A program made the translations under genes and the position numbers. The notes under the pieces are model-generated. The model had not been told where the DNA came from. It ran no database searches and worked only from the letters and a program-made list of their open reading frames with translations. Positions 47,886 to 57,965 of a stretch of DNA of 64,000 nucleotides are shown one piece after another; position 1 is the first letter of the stretch, and each line of letters starts with the position of its first letter. Source of the DNA: Nevskiaceae bacterium (GTDB lineage: Bacteria > Pseudomonadota > Gammaproteobacteria > Nevskiales > Nevskiaceae); assembly GCA_008012115.1 (NCBI GenBank), contig SSEB01000011.1, positions 174,804 to 238,803 of the forward strand, given 5' to 3'.

Positions 47886-48530
47886 TCAGGCCTGCGCGGG
47901 CGCCTGAACCGCTTCGAACAGCGGCCGCATGCGGTTGACCAGCAGGCAGAACAGGTCAGCGGTTTTTTCGGCATCGTAAATCGCCGAGTGCGCCTCGCTC
48001 TGGTCGTGGCCCAGCCCGGTGGCCTGCAGGGCGCGCGCCAGCACCGTCTGGCCGAGCGCGGCGCCGGCCAGGGTGGCGGTATCGAACACGCTGAACGGGT
48101 GGAACGGCGCGCGCTTGACGCCGCTGCGGGCGATCGCGGCGTTGACGAAGCCCAGGTCGAAGTGCGCGTTGTGTCCGACCAGGATGGCGCGCGTGCAGCC
48201 GTTTTCGGAAATTGCCTGGCGGATCGGCTTGAACACGTGGGCCAGCGCGTCGTGCTCGGACTTGGCCAGGCGCAGCGGATGGTCGGGATCGATGCCGTTG
48301 ACCTCCAGCGCCGCCTTCTCGATGTTGGCGCCGGGGAAAGGCGCGACATGGCTGAACACGGTCTCGCGCCGCACCAGGTTGCCGGCCTCGTCCACGCCCA
48401 GGATCACGGCGGCGATTTCCAGCAGGGCGTCGGTCTGGGCGTTGAAGCCGCCGGTTTCGACATCCACCACCACCGGCAGGAATCCGCGGAAACGCTGGCC
48501 GACTTTGGCCGGGAGGGGCTGGGTGCTCAA
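47886..48530 (-). CDS. rnt: ribonuclease T
   Basis: A 214-residue DEDD exonuclease, near the E. coli RNase T length. Exo[12 protein letters not shown], Exo[17 protein letters not shown] and Exo[17 protein letters not shown] are intact; the N-terminal [16 protein letters not shown] is typical of RNase T rather than DnaQ. It trims tRNA and other stable RNA 3' ends. A TTG start gives [14 protein letters not shown], matching the family length. Confidence 0.93.
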   Translation of the reverse strand: MSTQPLPAKVGQRFRGFLPVVVDVETGGFNAQTDALLEIAAVILGVDEAGNLVRRETVFSHVAPFPGANIEKAALEVNGIDPDHPLRLAKSEHDALAHVFKPIRQAISENGCTRAILVGHNAHFDLGFVNAAIARSGVKRAPFHPFSVFDTATLAGAALGQTVLARALQATGLGHDQSEAHSAIYDAEKTADLFCLLVNRMRPLFEAVQAPAQA

Positions 48531-48603
48531 AACGGGGGGCTCCGACGACGAACGGCTGCGGATTATCCGTCCTCGCGGCCGCCGCTGCACGGATCTCGCG
48601 AAA

Positions 48604-49497
48604 TCAGCGTGGCCGCGGCAGCTTCAGCCAGTCCTCGGGCAGGGGGATGAATTCCGTCTCGCCCGGCACCTTGTCGAACGCCTGCGCCTGCCAGCGCCGC
48701 TGCGCGGCCTCGATGCGCTCCGGCGTGCTGGCGACGAAGTTCCACCACAGCAGTCGTTCGCCATCCAGCGGCGGGCCACCCAGCAGCATCAGCAGGCTGT
48801 CGCCACTGGCGCGCAGCGTCGGCTGGCCGCCGGGGGCCAGCACCGCGAGGCGGCCGGCCGGCAGCGGCTCGCCGTCGATCTCGACCGTGCCGGATACGAC
48901 GTAGACCGCGCGCTCGGCATGCTCGTCACTGAGTTGCAGGGAGGCGCCGGCGGGCAGGCGCGCCTCGGCATAGAACAGGGGCGAGGCGGTCTGCACGGGC
49001 GATTGCCGGCCATACAGCGTGCCGGCGATCAGGCGCAGCGTGGCGCCCTCCTGCTGGAAGCTCGGCAGCGTTGCCGCCGGGTGGTGCTGGAAAGCGGGCG
49101 TGCTGTCTTCCGCGGCCAGCGGCAGGGCGACCCACATCTGCAGGCCGTGCAGCGGCGAGCCGGACTCGCGCAGCGCCGGCGGCGTGCGTTCGGAATGCAC
49201 GATGCCACGGCCGGCGTTCATCCAGTTGACGTCGCCGGGGCGGATGTCCTGCAGGGTGCCGAGGCTGTCGCGGTGGGTGATGCTGCCTTCGAACAGGTAG
49301 GTGACGGTGGCGAGGCCGATGTGTGGATGTGGACGTACGTCGATGCCATGGCCGGGCCCGAACTGTGCCGGCCCCATATGGTCGAGGAACACGAAGGGGC
49401 CGACATGCCGGCGCCGCGCGTAGGGCAGCAGGCGGCGCACGCTGAAGCCGCCGAGGTCCTGGCTGCGCGGGTCGATGACGAGTTCGATGGTGGGCAT
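48604..49497 (-). CDS. pirin-family cupin protein
   Basis: A 297-residue bicupin of the pirin family. The N-terminal cupin holds the conserved metal site region [20 protein letters not shown] and GRGIVHSE; the C-terminal cupin has [20 protein letters not shown]. Pirins bind Fe or Ni; some are quercetinases and some are redox-sensing regulators. No partner gene reveals the role here. It diverges from the histone-like gene. Confidence 0.93.
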   Translation of the reverse strand: MPTIELVIDPRSQDLGGFSVRRLLPYARRRHVGPFVFLDHMGPAQFGPGHGIDVRPHPHIGLATVTYLFEGSITHRDSLGTLQDIRPGDVNWMNAGRGIVHSERTPPALRESGSPLHGLQMWVALPLAAEDSTPAFQHHPAATLPSFQQEGATLRLIAGTLYGRQSPVQTASPLFYAEARLPAGASLQLSDEHAERAVYVVSGTVEIDGEPLPAGRLAVLAPGGQPTLRASGDSLLMLLGGPPLDGERLLWWNFVASTPERIEAAQRRWQAQAFDKVPGETEFIPLPEDWLKLPRPR

Positions 49498-49634
49498 GGC
49501 GGTTCCTGGAAGGATCGACCGCTATTGTGCCGCTGCGTCGCCGGACGGGCCAATGCGAGACGGCGCCGGCTCGGGTGTCCCGCGCTGTCGCGGAGATTTA
49601 TACTTTCAAACATCGACGTCACCACGCTCCGCCC

Positions 49635-50273
49635 ATGCCCCAGAAAAAAGCTGCCGCCAAGAAGAAATCCCCTGCCAAGAAAGTTGCGGCGAAGAAGGCG
49701 GTCGTCAAAAAGCCGGCCGGCAAGAAAGCGGTTGCGAAGAAGGCGTCCGCCAAATCCGCTGCGGTGAAAAAGCCGGTCACCAAGGCTGCCGCAGGCAAGG
49801 CGACGAAGGTGGCTGCAAAGGCGAAGGAAGGAGCCGCCGGGGTCGCCAGGAAGCCCGCGGTGAAAAAAGCCGCCCGCAAGGCGGCGCCGAAAACCGCAAA
49901 GTCGCCAGCGAAGAAGGTCGCCGCCGTCACGCGCAAGCCCGCGGCGGGCAAAGTCGTCAGGCTGCCGGTGAAGAAGGCAGCGGCGAAGAAAACCTCCGCA
50001 CGGAAAAAAGCACTGGTGAAGGCGCGCTCCGCCTTTGTCCCGGCGGCCAGGCCCGCGCCGAAAGTGACCACGCCCAAGCGCGGCATGCCCAAGCGTGAGC
50101 CACGGCGCGTCTCCGGCCTGAAGCGTCTGGCCGAAACCCTGAAGCAGGCACTGGCGGCCAAGCAGCCGGCGGGCCCGCAGATGGAGCCGCTGCTGCGCCC
50201 GGAATACGGCGAAAGCGGTCGCGTGTCCAAGGATGCGGAGCGTCTACTGGGTGTGGCGCGCAAGGTGCACTGA
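49635..50273 (+). CDS. Lys/Ala-rich histone H1-like protein
   Basis: A 212-residue very basic protein. Residues 1-145 are repeats of the AKK/KPA/KKA type (for example [18 protein letters not shown]), as in AlgP and H1-like bacterial proteins, so nonspecific DNA binding is expected. The C-terminal ~60 residues ([40 protein letters not shown]) are not repetitive and look like a small helical domain. It is a candidate nucleoid protein, of interest given the fixed-architecture DNA elements in this window; no direct link is shown. Confidence 0.8.
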   Translation: MPQKKAAAKKKSPAKKVAAKKAVVKKPAGKKAVAKKASAKSAAVKKPVTKAAAGKATKVAAKAKEGAAGVARKPAVKKAARKAAPKTAKSPAKKVAAVTRKPAAGKVVRLPVKKAAAKKTSARKKALVKARSAFVPAARPAPKVTTPKRGMPKREPRRVSGLKRLAETLKQALAAKQPAGPQMEPLLRPEYGESGRVSKDAERLLGVARKVH

Positions 50274-50355
50274 GTCTCGCGCGGCGCCCGCCCGGCGCGG
50301 GCCGAGCCGGTATAATCGCGCCGCTTTTTCGCCTTCTACTGGGTTTCACCATTCC

Positions 50356-51567
<1,212 letters not shown>

Positions 51568-51583
51568 GCGCTGTTCGAAGGTT

Positions 51584-51639
51584 GCACTTGCTCCCGCACC
51601 CGCTTGCGGCTGCGCCGCAAGACGCCGTGTCGCAAGCGC
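51584..51639 (-). repeat. nested-hairpin repeat, copy C
   Basis: On the minus strand the order is GACACGGCG, inner stem CTTGCGGC GCA GCCGCAAG (8 bp), GCGGGTGCGGGA. The outer stem is 7 of 8 paired (GCGCTTGC / GCAAGTGC, minus-strand sense). It sits exactly between the argG stop codon region and the duplicated argG tail. The inner stem is longer than in copies A and B but still perfectly paired. Confidence 0.72.
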
Positions 51640-51641
51640 CC

Positions 51642-51743
51642 TTCTCCGATGATCGCGGCGCCTACAGCCAGAAGGATGCGGAAGGCTTCATTCGTCTCAA
51701 CGCGCTCCGTTTGCGCATGGGTGCGAAGCGCGATCGCAAGTAA
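51642..51743 (+). pseudogene. duplicated argG 3' end
   Basis: A 102-bp stretch aligns without gaps to the final 102 bp of argG, with about a dozen substitutions. It would encode [20 protein letters not shown] onward and ends RDRK and stop, against [20 protein letters not shown] in argG: only three residue changes, so most differences are synonymous. A 35-bp block is identical. It has no start of its own. It is either the original tail displaced by an insertion or a fragment from another argG; the pattern shows it was under protein-level selection. Confidence 0.85.
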
Positions 51744-51764
51744 ACGCCACCAGCGGCGAATAAG

Positions 51765-51789
51765 AAAGCGGCCCGCAGGCCGCTTTTTT
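51765..51789. terminator. bidirectional terminator between argG and the MFS gene
   Basis: Hairpin AAAGCGGCC CGCA GGCCGCTTT with a T-run on the + side and A-residues on the other. It follows the argG region and also reaches the stop codon of the convergent MFS gene, so it probably serves both. Confidence 0.85.
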
Positions 51790-52978
51790 ATTGCTGGGGT
51801 TCTCTCCTGCGAAACAGGATTAAGAGTAGCGCCAGAGTGCTGAAGACCGCGCCCGCGACAAAGGTTTGTGCCGCGCCGAATTGGTCCCACAGTAAACCTG
51901 CTATTGCACTCGCGACCAGTAGGGCAAGGCCGCTTATCAGATTGAAGAAGCCGTAGGCCGAGCCGCGCAATTCGGGTGGCGCACCATCGGCCACCATTCT
52001 TGCCAGCAAGCCCTGCGTCATGCCCATGTGCAATCCCCAAAGGGAAATGCCGCACCAGACCCAGCTCCAATGACTGCTCCAGGCCAGCGCAAGGTCTGCG
52101 CCAATCAAGGCGACCAGGCCCCAGCTCAGCAGCTTTGCATGGCTCACGTGGTCCGAGAGTTTGCCGAAGGGGTAGGCCGACAGCGAGTAGACGACGTTCA
52201 TGCCCACCAGCACCAGCGGCGCAAAGGCGACGGGAAGTCCGACTTGTGCGGCACGCAGAACCAAAAATGCTTCGGAGAATCGAGCAAGGGTGAATGCGGC
52301 GCCAATCCCGACCACCCACCAGTAGGTGGTCGGCAGGCGCCGTAGGCTCTCGCGTGAGATTGGGTTGATGCGGCGGGCGCCGCGCGGCTTTTCCGGCTCC
52401 TGCACGCCGAGGAACAGCAGGGCTACGGCCAGCAAGCCGGGTATGATCGCGACCCAGAACACTGCACGAAAATCGTTGGCCCACAGCAGCATCAAGCCGA
52501 TGCCAAGCAAAGGGCCAAGAAAGGCGCCGATGGTGTCGAGCGCTTGCCGCAGGCCGAAGGCCGCGCCGCGCACGTCGGCCGGCGCGATGTCGGCCACCAG
52601 TGCGTCGCGTGGCGCTCCGCGGATGCCCTTGCCCACACGATCGGTCAATCGCGCGGCCAGGACGAAGCCCGCCGTTGGCGCCAAGGCGAACAGCGGTTTC
52701 GAAAGCGCGCCGAGCCCATAGCCAAAAACCGCGAGCGGCTTCCGCTTGCCCCACCAGTCGGACAGCGCGCCGGAGAACACCTTGACCAGGAGTGCCGTGG
52801 CCTCGCCGGCGCCTTCGATCAAGCCGACCATGAAAGCGCTCGCGCCCAAAGTGCCGATCAGGAATACCGGCAGCAAGCCGTGGATCATTTCCGACGAGAT
52901 GTCCATTAGCAGGCTGACCAAGCCCAAGGCCCAGATTGCGCGAGGAATTCGACTTGGGTTTGGCCGGTTGGAAGTCAC
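51788..52978 (-). CDS. MFS transporter
   Basis: A 396-residue major-facilitator protein with 12 predicted membrane segments. The loop 2-3 motif region FSGALSDWWGKRKPLAVFGY, the TM5-region LRQALDTIGAFLGPLLGI and the second-half AYPFGKLSDHVSHAKLL are visible. Substrate is not evident. No regulator is adjacent. It is convergent with argG and shares its terminator. Confidence 0.85.
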   Translation of the reverse strand: MTSNRPNPSRIPRAIWALGLVSLLMDISSEMIHGLLPVFLIGTLGASAFMVGLIEGAGEATALLVKVFSGALSDWWGKRKPLAVFGYGLGALSKPLFALAPTAGFVLAARLTDRVGKGIRGAPRDALVADIAPADVRGAAFGLRQALDTIGAFLGPLLGIGLMLLWANDFRAVFWVAIIPGLLAVALLFLGVQEPEKPRGARRINPISRESLRRLPTTYWWVVGIGAAFTLARFSEAFLVLRAAQVGLPVAFAPLVLVGMNVVYSLSAYPFGKLSDHVSHAKLLSWGLVALIGADLALAWSSHWSWVWCGISLWGLHMGMTQGLLARMVADGAPPELRGSAYGFFNLISGLALLVASAIAGLLWDQFGAAQTFVAGAVFSTLALLLILFRRREPQQ

Positions 52979-53021
52979 CGTATCGCCTTTTCAGATCGTT
53001 CCGCTTGCCGCGGCAGCCATT

Positions 53022-54344
53022 TCAAGTCGTGGCAAACATCGCAATCACCGCCGCCGCCATCACCGCGGTGGCCAGCCAGCCGGCAATCTTGAGCCGGAGC
53101 GAGATCGCGTAGTTGCCCATCAGTTCGCGTCTGGATGCCAGCGTCATCATCACCACCATGATCGGTACGGCGATCACGCCGTTGATCAGCGCGCTCCACA
53201 GCAGGGCCTTGATCGGGGAGATATTGGCGAAGTCGAGCACACAGCCGCCGAGCGTGGCGAGGGCGATCATGCCGTAGAACTCGCGCGCTTCCAGCAGTTC
53301 CAGGTTGAGGCCGGTGCGCCACTCGAAGCATTCGGCGACGGCGTAGGCCGCCGAGCCGGCGAGCACCGGCACAGCGAGCAGGCCGGTGCCGATGATGCCC
53401 AGCGCGAACAGCAGGAAAGTGAATTCGCCGCCGAGCGGGCGCAGGGCCTCGGCAGCTTGCGCCGAGGTCTGGATGTCGGTGAGGCCGTGCCGGTGCAGGG
53501 TCGCTGCCGTGGTGAGGATGATGAAGAACGCCACGAGGTTGGAGAACCCCATGCCGATGACCGTGTCGAGCTTGATGCGCCCGAGCTGGGCCTTGCTTTC
53601 GTGGTCTTCGGCGGCGATCAGGGGCGCAGCACCCGGTGTGCTGCGGATTTCCTCGACCTCCTGCGCGGCCTGCCAGAAGAACAGGTAGGGGCTGATGGTG
53701 GTGCCGAAGATCGCGACGACGACCATCAGCGTATCGCGGTTCCAGGTGATTTGCGGCATCACCACGCTGGCGGCGACCTGCGGCCACGACACGTTCAGCA
53801 TGAAGACGATGGCGACATAGGACAGCAGCGACAAGGTCAGCCACTTCAGGTATTCGACGTAGCGCTTGTAGGCCATGAACACCTGGAGCGTCAGGCACAG
53901 CAGGCCGATGATCGAGGTGTATTCATGCGCCGAGCCGCCGAGCAGCAGGCGTGCGGCGTCGCCCATGGCGGCGATGTCGGCCGCGATGTTGATGATGTTG
54001 GCGAGCAGCAGCAGCGCCACCACGCCCCAGAGCAGCGGCTTGGGAAAGTGCATGCGGATGTTGGCAGCCAGGCCATGGCCGGTGACGCGGCCGATGCGCG
54101 CGCTGACCAGCTGGATGCCGACCATCAGCGGGTAGGTGAACACCATCGTCCACAGCATGTTGAAGCCGAACTGCGCACCGGCCTGCGAGTAGGTGGCGAT
54201 GCCGCTGGGATCGTCGTCTGCCGCGCCGGTAATGAGGCCCGGGCCGAGCTGGCGCAGGGCGGGATAGCGATTCAGACGATCGGTGAGCTTGCTTATGGCG
54301 AGGCTCGTGTTGCGTGGTGGAAGCGGCCGCTCTGACCGCGCCAT
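53022..54344 (-). CDS. NRAMP-family transporter with atypical metal-binding motifs
   Basis: A 440-residue membrane protein of the NRAMP superfamily with about 11 membrane segments. The first unwound helix reads GAADDDPSGIATYSQAGAQF in place of the canonical DPGN motif, and the TM6 region reads FGTTISPYLFFWQAAQEVEE instead of MPHxLYLHS. It thus belongs to the DPSG-type branch, and manganese/iron transport cannot be assumed. A start at MARSERPLPP was chosen; an upstream GTG overlaps the terminus of 110-bp element copy 9. Confidence 0.82.
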   Translation of the reverse strand: MARSERPLPPRNTSLAISKLTDRLNRYPALRQLGPGLITGAADDDPSGIATYSQAGAQFGFNMLWTMVFTYPLMVGIQLVSARIGRVTGHGLAANIRMHFPKPLLWGVVALLLLANIINIAADIAAMGDAARLLLGGSAHEYTSIIGLLCLTLQVFMAYKRYVEYLKWLTLSLLSYVAIVFMLNVSWPQVAASVVMPQITWNRDTLMVVVAIFGTTISPYLFFWQAAQEVEEIRSTPGAAPLIAAEDHESKAQLGRIKLDTVIGMGFSNLVAFFIILTTAATLHRHGLTDIQTSAQAAEALRPLGGEFTFLLFALGIIGTGLLAVPVLAGSAAYAVAECFEWRTGLNLELLEAREFYGMIALATLGGCVLDFANISPIKALLWSALINGVIAVPIMVVMMTLASRRELMGNYAISLRLKIAGWLATAVMAAAVIAMFATT

Positions 54345-54404
54345 TGCCGGCGAATTCCCTGCTGCGGGCGAGCGCAGCGAGCGATATTGGCGGCCTCGAC
54401 CTGC

Positions 54405-54514
54405 CACCCGCTCTCGGCGTTTTGCCTGGAGGAATTGTTATTAATTATTTATAGAATATCAATTCTATTTACAAAAAGTAACAGCTTGGGCGGTGATTTC
54501 AACCGGAGCGGGTG
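54405..54514. repeat. 110-bp AT-core element, copy 9
   Basis: Exactly 110 bp with perfect termini. The core starts GTTAT and ends GTAAC. A 7-bp dyad ATAGAAT/ATTCTAT in the core is centred exactly on the element midpoint. It lies between the EVE-protein gene and the NRAMP-like gene, both on the minus strand. Confidence 0.87.
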
Positions 54515-54552
54515 ATGCGGTAGAAGCGCCCGCACGGTTTTTTACGGACGGT

Positions 54553-55026
54553 TCAGCCGGCCGCGGCTTCGAGCTTGAGGATGGCGTCCCAGTGTTCCTT
54601 GCGCACCGGCGTCACCGACAGGCGCGAGCCTTTTTCCAGGATGCGCAGGCCGGCAAATTTCTTCTCCTGCGCACGCAGCTCGGTGAGCAGCACCGGTCGC
54701 TGCAGCTTGCGCTGGAACTTGACGTCCACCAGCAGCCAGCGCGGCTCTTCCGGCTTGCTGCCTGGATCGTAGTGGTCGGCCTTCGGGTCGAACTGCGTCG
54801 GGTCGGGGTAGGCGTTGCTGACGATCTCCATCACGCCATAGATGCCGGGCTCCGGGCAGCTGGAGTGGTAGAAGAAAGCGAGGTCGCCCTTCTTCATCTG
54901 GTCGCGGAACATGTTGCGCACCTGGTAGTTGCGCACACCGTCCCAGGGCGAGGTCTGCTTGGGACGCTTGGCCAGATCGTCGATGGAGAAGCAGTCGGGC
55001 TCGGATTTCATCAGCCAGTAGGCCAT
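54553..55026 (-). CDS. EVE-domain protein (Thyn1-like)
   Basis: A 157-residue EVE domain: MAYWLMKSEPDCFSIDDLAK, WDGVRNYQVRNMFRDQMKKG, FFYHSSCPEPGIYGVMEIV and PRWLLVDVKFQRKLQRPV are hallmark blocks. The fold is PUA-like and is thought to bind modified bases in DNA or RNA. It follows fau by 12 bp and is probably co-transcribed with it, a common neighbourhood. Confidence 0.92.
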   Translation of the reverse strand: MAYWLMKSEPDCFSIDDLAKRPKQTSPWDGVRNYQVRNMFRDQMKKGDLAFFYHSSCPEPGIYGVMEIVSNAYPDPTQFDPKADHYDPGSKPEEPRWLLVDVKFQRKLQRPVLLTELRAQEKKFAGLRILEKGSRLSVTPVRKEHWDAILKLEAAAG

Positions 55027-55038
55027 GCGCGGGTCTCG

Positions 55039-55647
55039 TCAGAATTGGTAAAGGCCGCTTTCGGTGGCGGCGGCATCGAGGCGGATATCCCAGGGCTCCG
55101 CCGGCACGGCGTCCACCTGCTGCAAGGCGTAACCATAGCCGATCAGCCGCGGCCTGCGAAAAGGTCGCGGCGCTGCCAGGGCGCGGTCGTAGTAACCGCC
55201 GCCGGTGCCCAGCCGCTGGCCGCGTCCATCGAAGCCCAGCAACGGCAGCACGATCACATCCATCTGCCGCGCGCGTCGCTCCCGTGGCCGGCCCACCGGC
55301 TCGGCGATGCCGTAGGCGTTGGTGCGCAGCGGGGTCTCGGCGGTCAGGCGCAGGAAGCGCATGCGTCGCGTGGCGACGGCGATGCGCGGCACGTACACGT
55401 GTTTGCCCAGTCGCAGCAGCGCATCGATCAAGGGCGCGGTGCCGAGCTCGGCACCATAGTCGAGATAGACCGCGACATGCTGCGCGCGGCGCAGCCAGGC
55501 GCTGCCGGCCAGGTGACAGGCCGCGAGCAGGGCGGCCTTGCGGGCGTCTTCGGGAGTGATGGCGTTGCGCCGGCGGCGCAGGTCGCGGCGCAGCGCGTTT
55601 TTGCGCTGCGCGAGGGAAGAGGAGGTGTCTCCCGCCTGTGCCGTCAT
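55039..55647 (-). CDS. fau: 5-formyltetrahydrofolate cyclo-ligase
   Basis: A 202-residue enzyme. N-terminal basic helix LRRDLRRRRNAITPEDARKA, substrate/ATP loops VYVPRIAVATRRMRF and LPLLGFDGRGQRLGTGGGYY followed by DRAL. It recycles 5-formyl-THF to 5,10-methenyl-THF. The first ~8 codons overlap the 3' end of the 6S RNA; no later in-frame start precedes the conserved region, so fau mRNA probably begins within or through 6S RNA, as in E. coli where ssrS and fau are co-transcribed. Confidence 0.9.
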   Translation of the reverse strand: MTAQAGDTSSSLAQRKNALRRDLRRRRNAITPEDARKAALLAACHLAGSAWLRRAQHVAVYLDYGAELGTAPLIDALLRLGKHVYVPRIAVATRRMRFLRLTAETPLRTNAYGIAEPVGRPRERRARQMDVIVLPLLGFDGRGQRLGTGGGYYDRALAAPRPFRRPRLIGYGYALQQVDAVPAEPWDIRLDAAATESGLYQF

Positions 55648-55809
55648 ACGCTCACTACCTTGAGACGAGGTCTCAAGTGGGCACCGCGCCGTGTTATCGG
55701 GCTTCCCGCTGCAAGGCGGGCCTGCACGCCAAACACAGGTAAGGCTCCCGGGGTTTTCCAATTAGGCTCAAGGGGTTTGGAGCTTTTGTCGAACACCGCA
55801 GGAGACACC
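55624..55809 (-). ncRNA. ssrS: 6S RNA
   Basis: A 186-nt region in the conserved zapA-ssrS-fau position. The ends pair perfectly (GGTGTCTCC with GGAGACACC). Near the 5' end is CTGCGGTGTTCG as in Pseudomonas 6S, followed by CCCCTTGAGCC; the 3' half contains the typical CACTTGAGACC...TCTCAAGG hairpin. 6S RNA mimics an open promoter and binds sigma-70 RNA polymerase in stationary phase. Length and position fit; exact ends are estimates from the closing stem. Confidence 0.85.
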
Positions 55810-55878
55810 GGCGCCAGCATACCATTTCGGACCCCTCCGCAGCGGCGTCCGGCAGGCGCGCAGGGGCCGTCCGTCGGC

Positions 55879-56196
55879 TTACTCCAGGGCCAGCGTGGAG
55901 TCGATGTCGAGGCGAAGCTGCTTGACGCGCGCGATCGATGCGGCGTCCGGCTGCGCCACGCCTTCGGTGCCGCGCAGTTCCAGCAGTTCGCGCGCGATGT
56001 TGAGCGCCGCCATCACGGCGATGCGCTCGGCACCCAGTGCCCGGCCGCGCTTGCGGATCGCGGTCATGCGTTCGTTGAGGTAGTCCGCGGACTTCACCAG
56101 CGCCTCGTGCTCCTCGGGCGGGCAGGCGACGGAGTATTCCTTGCCCATGATGCGGACGGTCACGCTGAGCGAATCCTTGCCGGGTTTGGCACTCAT
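55879..56196 (-). CDS. zapA: cell-division protein ZapA
   Basis: A 105-residue FtsZ-binding protein. The N-terminal beta part (SLSVTVRIMGKEYSVACPPE) and helix (ADYLNERMTAIRKRGRALGA, ERIAVMAALNIARELLELRG) match ZapA. It bundles FtsZ protofilaments at midcell. The start overlaps the stop of the small upstream coiled-coil gene by 4 bp. 6S RNA follows. Confidence 0.95.
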   Translation of the reverse strand: MSAKPGKDSLSVTVRIMGKEYSVACPPEEHEALVKSADYLNERMTAIRKRGRALGAERIAVMAALNIARELLELRGTEGVAQPDAASIARVKQLRLDIDSTLALE

Positions 56197-56387
56197 GATT
56201 CCTGCTCCGTTTCCAGGGCGCGGACGCGGTCGACAATGCCCTCGATGCGGCGCCGCAGCTCGGCATTGAGCGCCAGCAGGCGGTCGCGCTCCTGCAGCGT
56301 GCGCTTGTGCTCCAGGCGCGCCTGCCGGTAGGCCGCCATCAGGCGCTGCACGCGGTCTTCGAGTTGTTCGAGTTCGGGGTCGAGCAC
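56193..56387 (-). CDS. small coiled-coil protein upstream of zapA (TIGR02449/ZapB-like)
   Basis: A 64-residue protein that is almost all coiled coil (LEQLEDRVQRLMAAYRQARL, ERDRLLALNAELRRRIEGIV). Small proteins of this type (TIGR02449) precede zapA in many gammaproteobacteria and resemble ZapB. The GTG start before LDPELEQL is chosen because an upstream ATG would place the start inside the degQ terminator hairpin; a TTG three codons upstream is an alternative. Confidence 0.78.
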   Translation of the reverse strand: MLDPELEQLEDRVQRLMAAYRQARLEHKRTLQERDRLLALNAELRRRIEGIVDRVRALETEQES

Positions 56388-56399
56388 GACGGGCAAAGA

Positions 56400-56432
56400 A
56401 AAAGGCGACGGGCCTAGTATAGCCCGTCGCCC
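56400..56432 (-). terminator. intrinsic terminator of degQ
   Basis: Read on the minus strand: GGCGACGGGC, 7-nt loop, GCCCGTCGCC, then TTTTTCTTT. The stem is at least 10 bp. It ends degQ and isolates the zapB-like/zapA/6S/fau unit, whose own promoter must therefore lie in or just after this hairpin. Confidence 0.85.
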
Positions 56433-56449
56433 CGGCCGCAACAGCGGCT

Positions 56450-57895
56450 TTACTGGATCAGCAGGAACAGTGCGCCATTGCCGCGGCGGATATGCAGCAA
56501 CAGCTGGCCGCTGCTGGCACCGGCGAGCTTCTGGAAGCTGTCGACGCCGTCCACCGGCTGACGATTGACCTCATCGATCACGTCGCCCTGGCGCAGGCCA
56601 TTGCGCGCCGCCGCGCTGCGCGGCTCCACGCTCTTGACGATGACACCGCTCAGGTCGTCGCCGGCCTGGCGCGCGGTCTCATCGACCGGCGCGAAGGTGG
56701 CGCCAGCCAGCAGCGGATTGAGCGTGCCGCCGGCAGCGGCCTGGTCGCTGTCCTTGCCGACCGTGACGGTCACGGTCTGCGGCTTGCCGCCGCGCAGGAT
56801 CTTGAGGTCCACCTTGTCGCCGACACGCAGCAGGCCGACGATATTGCGCAACTGCGCGAAGCTCTCGATCTCGTGGCCATTGGCGGCGAGGATGATGTCC
56901 TCCGACTTGATGCCGGCCTTGGCCGCCGGCGACTTCGGCAGCACGCGCGTGACCACCGCGCCATTGGTGTTGCTCAGGCCGAAGGCCTTGGCCAGTTGCG
57001 GATCGAGATCCTGGCCATTGATGCCGATGCGGCCACGTTGCACCGAGCCGTGCTCGATCAGCTGGCTCATCACGCTCCTGGCGATATTGGTCGGAATGGC
57101 GAAGCCGATGCCGATATTGCCGCCGGAGCGGGACAGGATGTTGCTGGGAATGCCGACCAGTTCGCCGCGCAGGTTGACCAGTGCGCCGCCGGAGTTGCCG
57201 GGGTTGATCGAAGCGTCGGTCTGGATGAAGTCCTCGTAGCCGCCCTCGCTGATGCCGGTCTGGCGGCCGAGGCCGCTGACGATGCCGGAGGTGACGGTCT
57301 GGCGCAGGCCGAACGGCGAGCCGATGGCGACGACAAAGTCGCCGACCTGGAGCTGCGACGAATCCGCCATGTTCAGGGCCTTGAGCTTGTCGGCCTTGAT
57401 CTGCAGCACGGCGACGTCGGTTTCCGGGTCCTTGCCGATCAGCTTGGCGTCGAACTCACGGTTGTCGCTGAGGCGGACCTTGATGCTGTCGGCCTGGTCG
57501 ACGACGTGGTTGTTGGTAATGACGTAACCCTTGGCGGCGTCGACGATCACGCCGGAGCCAATGGCCTGGGCTTCCTGCTGCTCCGGTTGTTGCTGCTGAT
57601 CCGGAGCGCCGAAGAAACGGCGGAAGAAAGGATCATCGAGCAGCGGATTCTGCACCTGCACCTTGGCGGTGACCGCGATGTTGACCACCGCCGGCATCAC
57701 TTCTTTGAGCATCGGCGCGAGCGAGGGCACGGCGGCGCCGTTGGCGCCCGGCATCACCGCTGTGGCGGCGATGGCCGACAGCGCGGTGCCGGCCGTCGCG
57801 GGCGAAGGTGCGCCTGACATCATGAACGCTGCGCCGAGGATGGAGGCGGAGACCGCAAGCGGCGCAAAGACTTTGATCAGAAATTGTCGTGACAT
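56450..57895 (-). CDS. degQ: Deg/HtrA-family periplasmic serine protease
   Basis: A 481-residue protease. Signal region VFAPLAVSASILGAAFMMSG; catalytic triad His in VITNNHVV, Asp in PETDVAVL and Ser in INPGNSGGAL; two PDZ domains (RIGINGQDLDPQLAKAFGLS and SGVIVKSVEPRSAAARNGLR). It degrades or refolds misfolded periplasmic proteins. DegQ/MucD-like; the exact paralogue is uncertain. A Gln-rich loop (DQQQQPEQQEAQ) sits in the LA-loop position. A terminator follows. Confidence 0.92.
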   Translation of the reverse strand: MSRQFLIKVFAPLAVSASILGAAFMMSGAPSPATAGTALSAIAATAVMPGANGAAVPSLAPMLKEVMPAVVNIAVTAKVQVQNPLLDDPFFRRFFGAPDQQQQPEQQEAQAIGSGVIVDAAKGYVITNNHVVDQADSIKVRLSDNREFDAKLIGKDPETDVAVLQIKADKLKALNMADSSQLQVGDFVVAIGSPFGLRQTVTSGIVSGLGRQTGISEGGYEDFIQTDASINPGNSGGALVNLRGELVGIPSNILSRSGGNIGIGFAIPTNIARSVMSQLIEHGSVQRGRIGINGQDLDPQLAKAFGLSNTNGAVVTRVLPKSPAAKAGIKSEDIILAANGHEIESFAQLRNIVGLLRVGDKVDLKILRGGKPQTVTVTVGKDSDQAAAGGTLNPLLAGATFAPVDETARQAGDDLSGVIVKSVEPRSAAARNGLRQGDVIDEVNRQPVDGVDSFQKLAGASSGQLLLHIRRGNGALFLLIQ

Positions 57896-57965
57896 GAGAG
57901 TCCTTCTAGGTGTACGGGATACGGGCAGCGCGGCTATGACCACGGTATGCCGGCGCGAGTTTCAA

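Noticed and set aside
54345..54407. NRAMP gene starting at the GTG overlapping element copy 9
   Set aside because: The extension is Arg/Ser-rich and nonconserved; a downstream ATG gives a normal N-terminus. It cannot be excluded fully.
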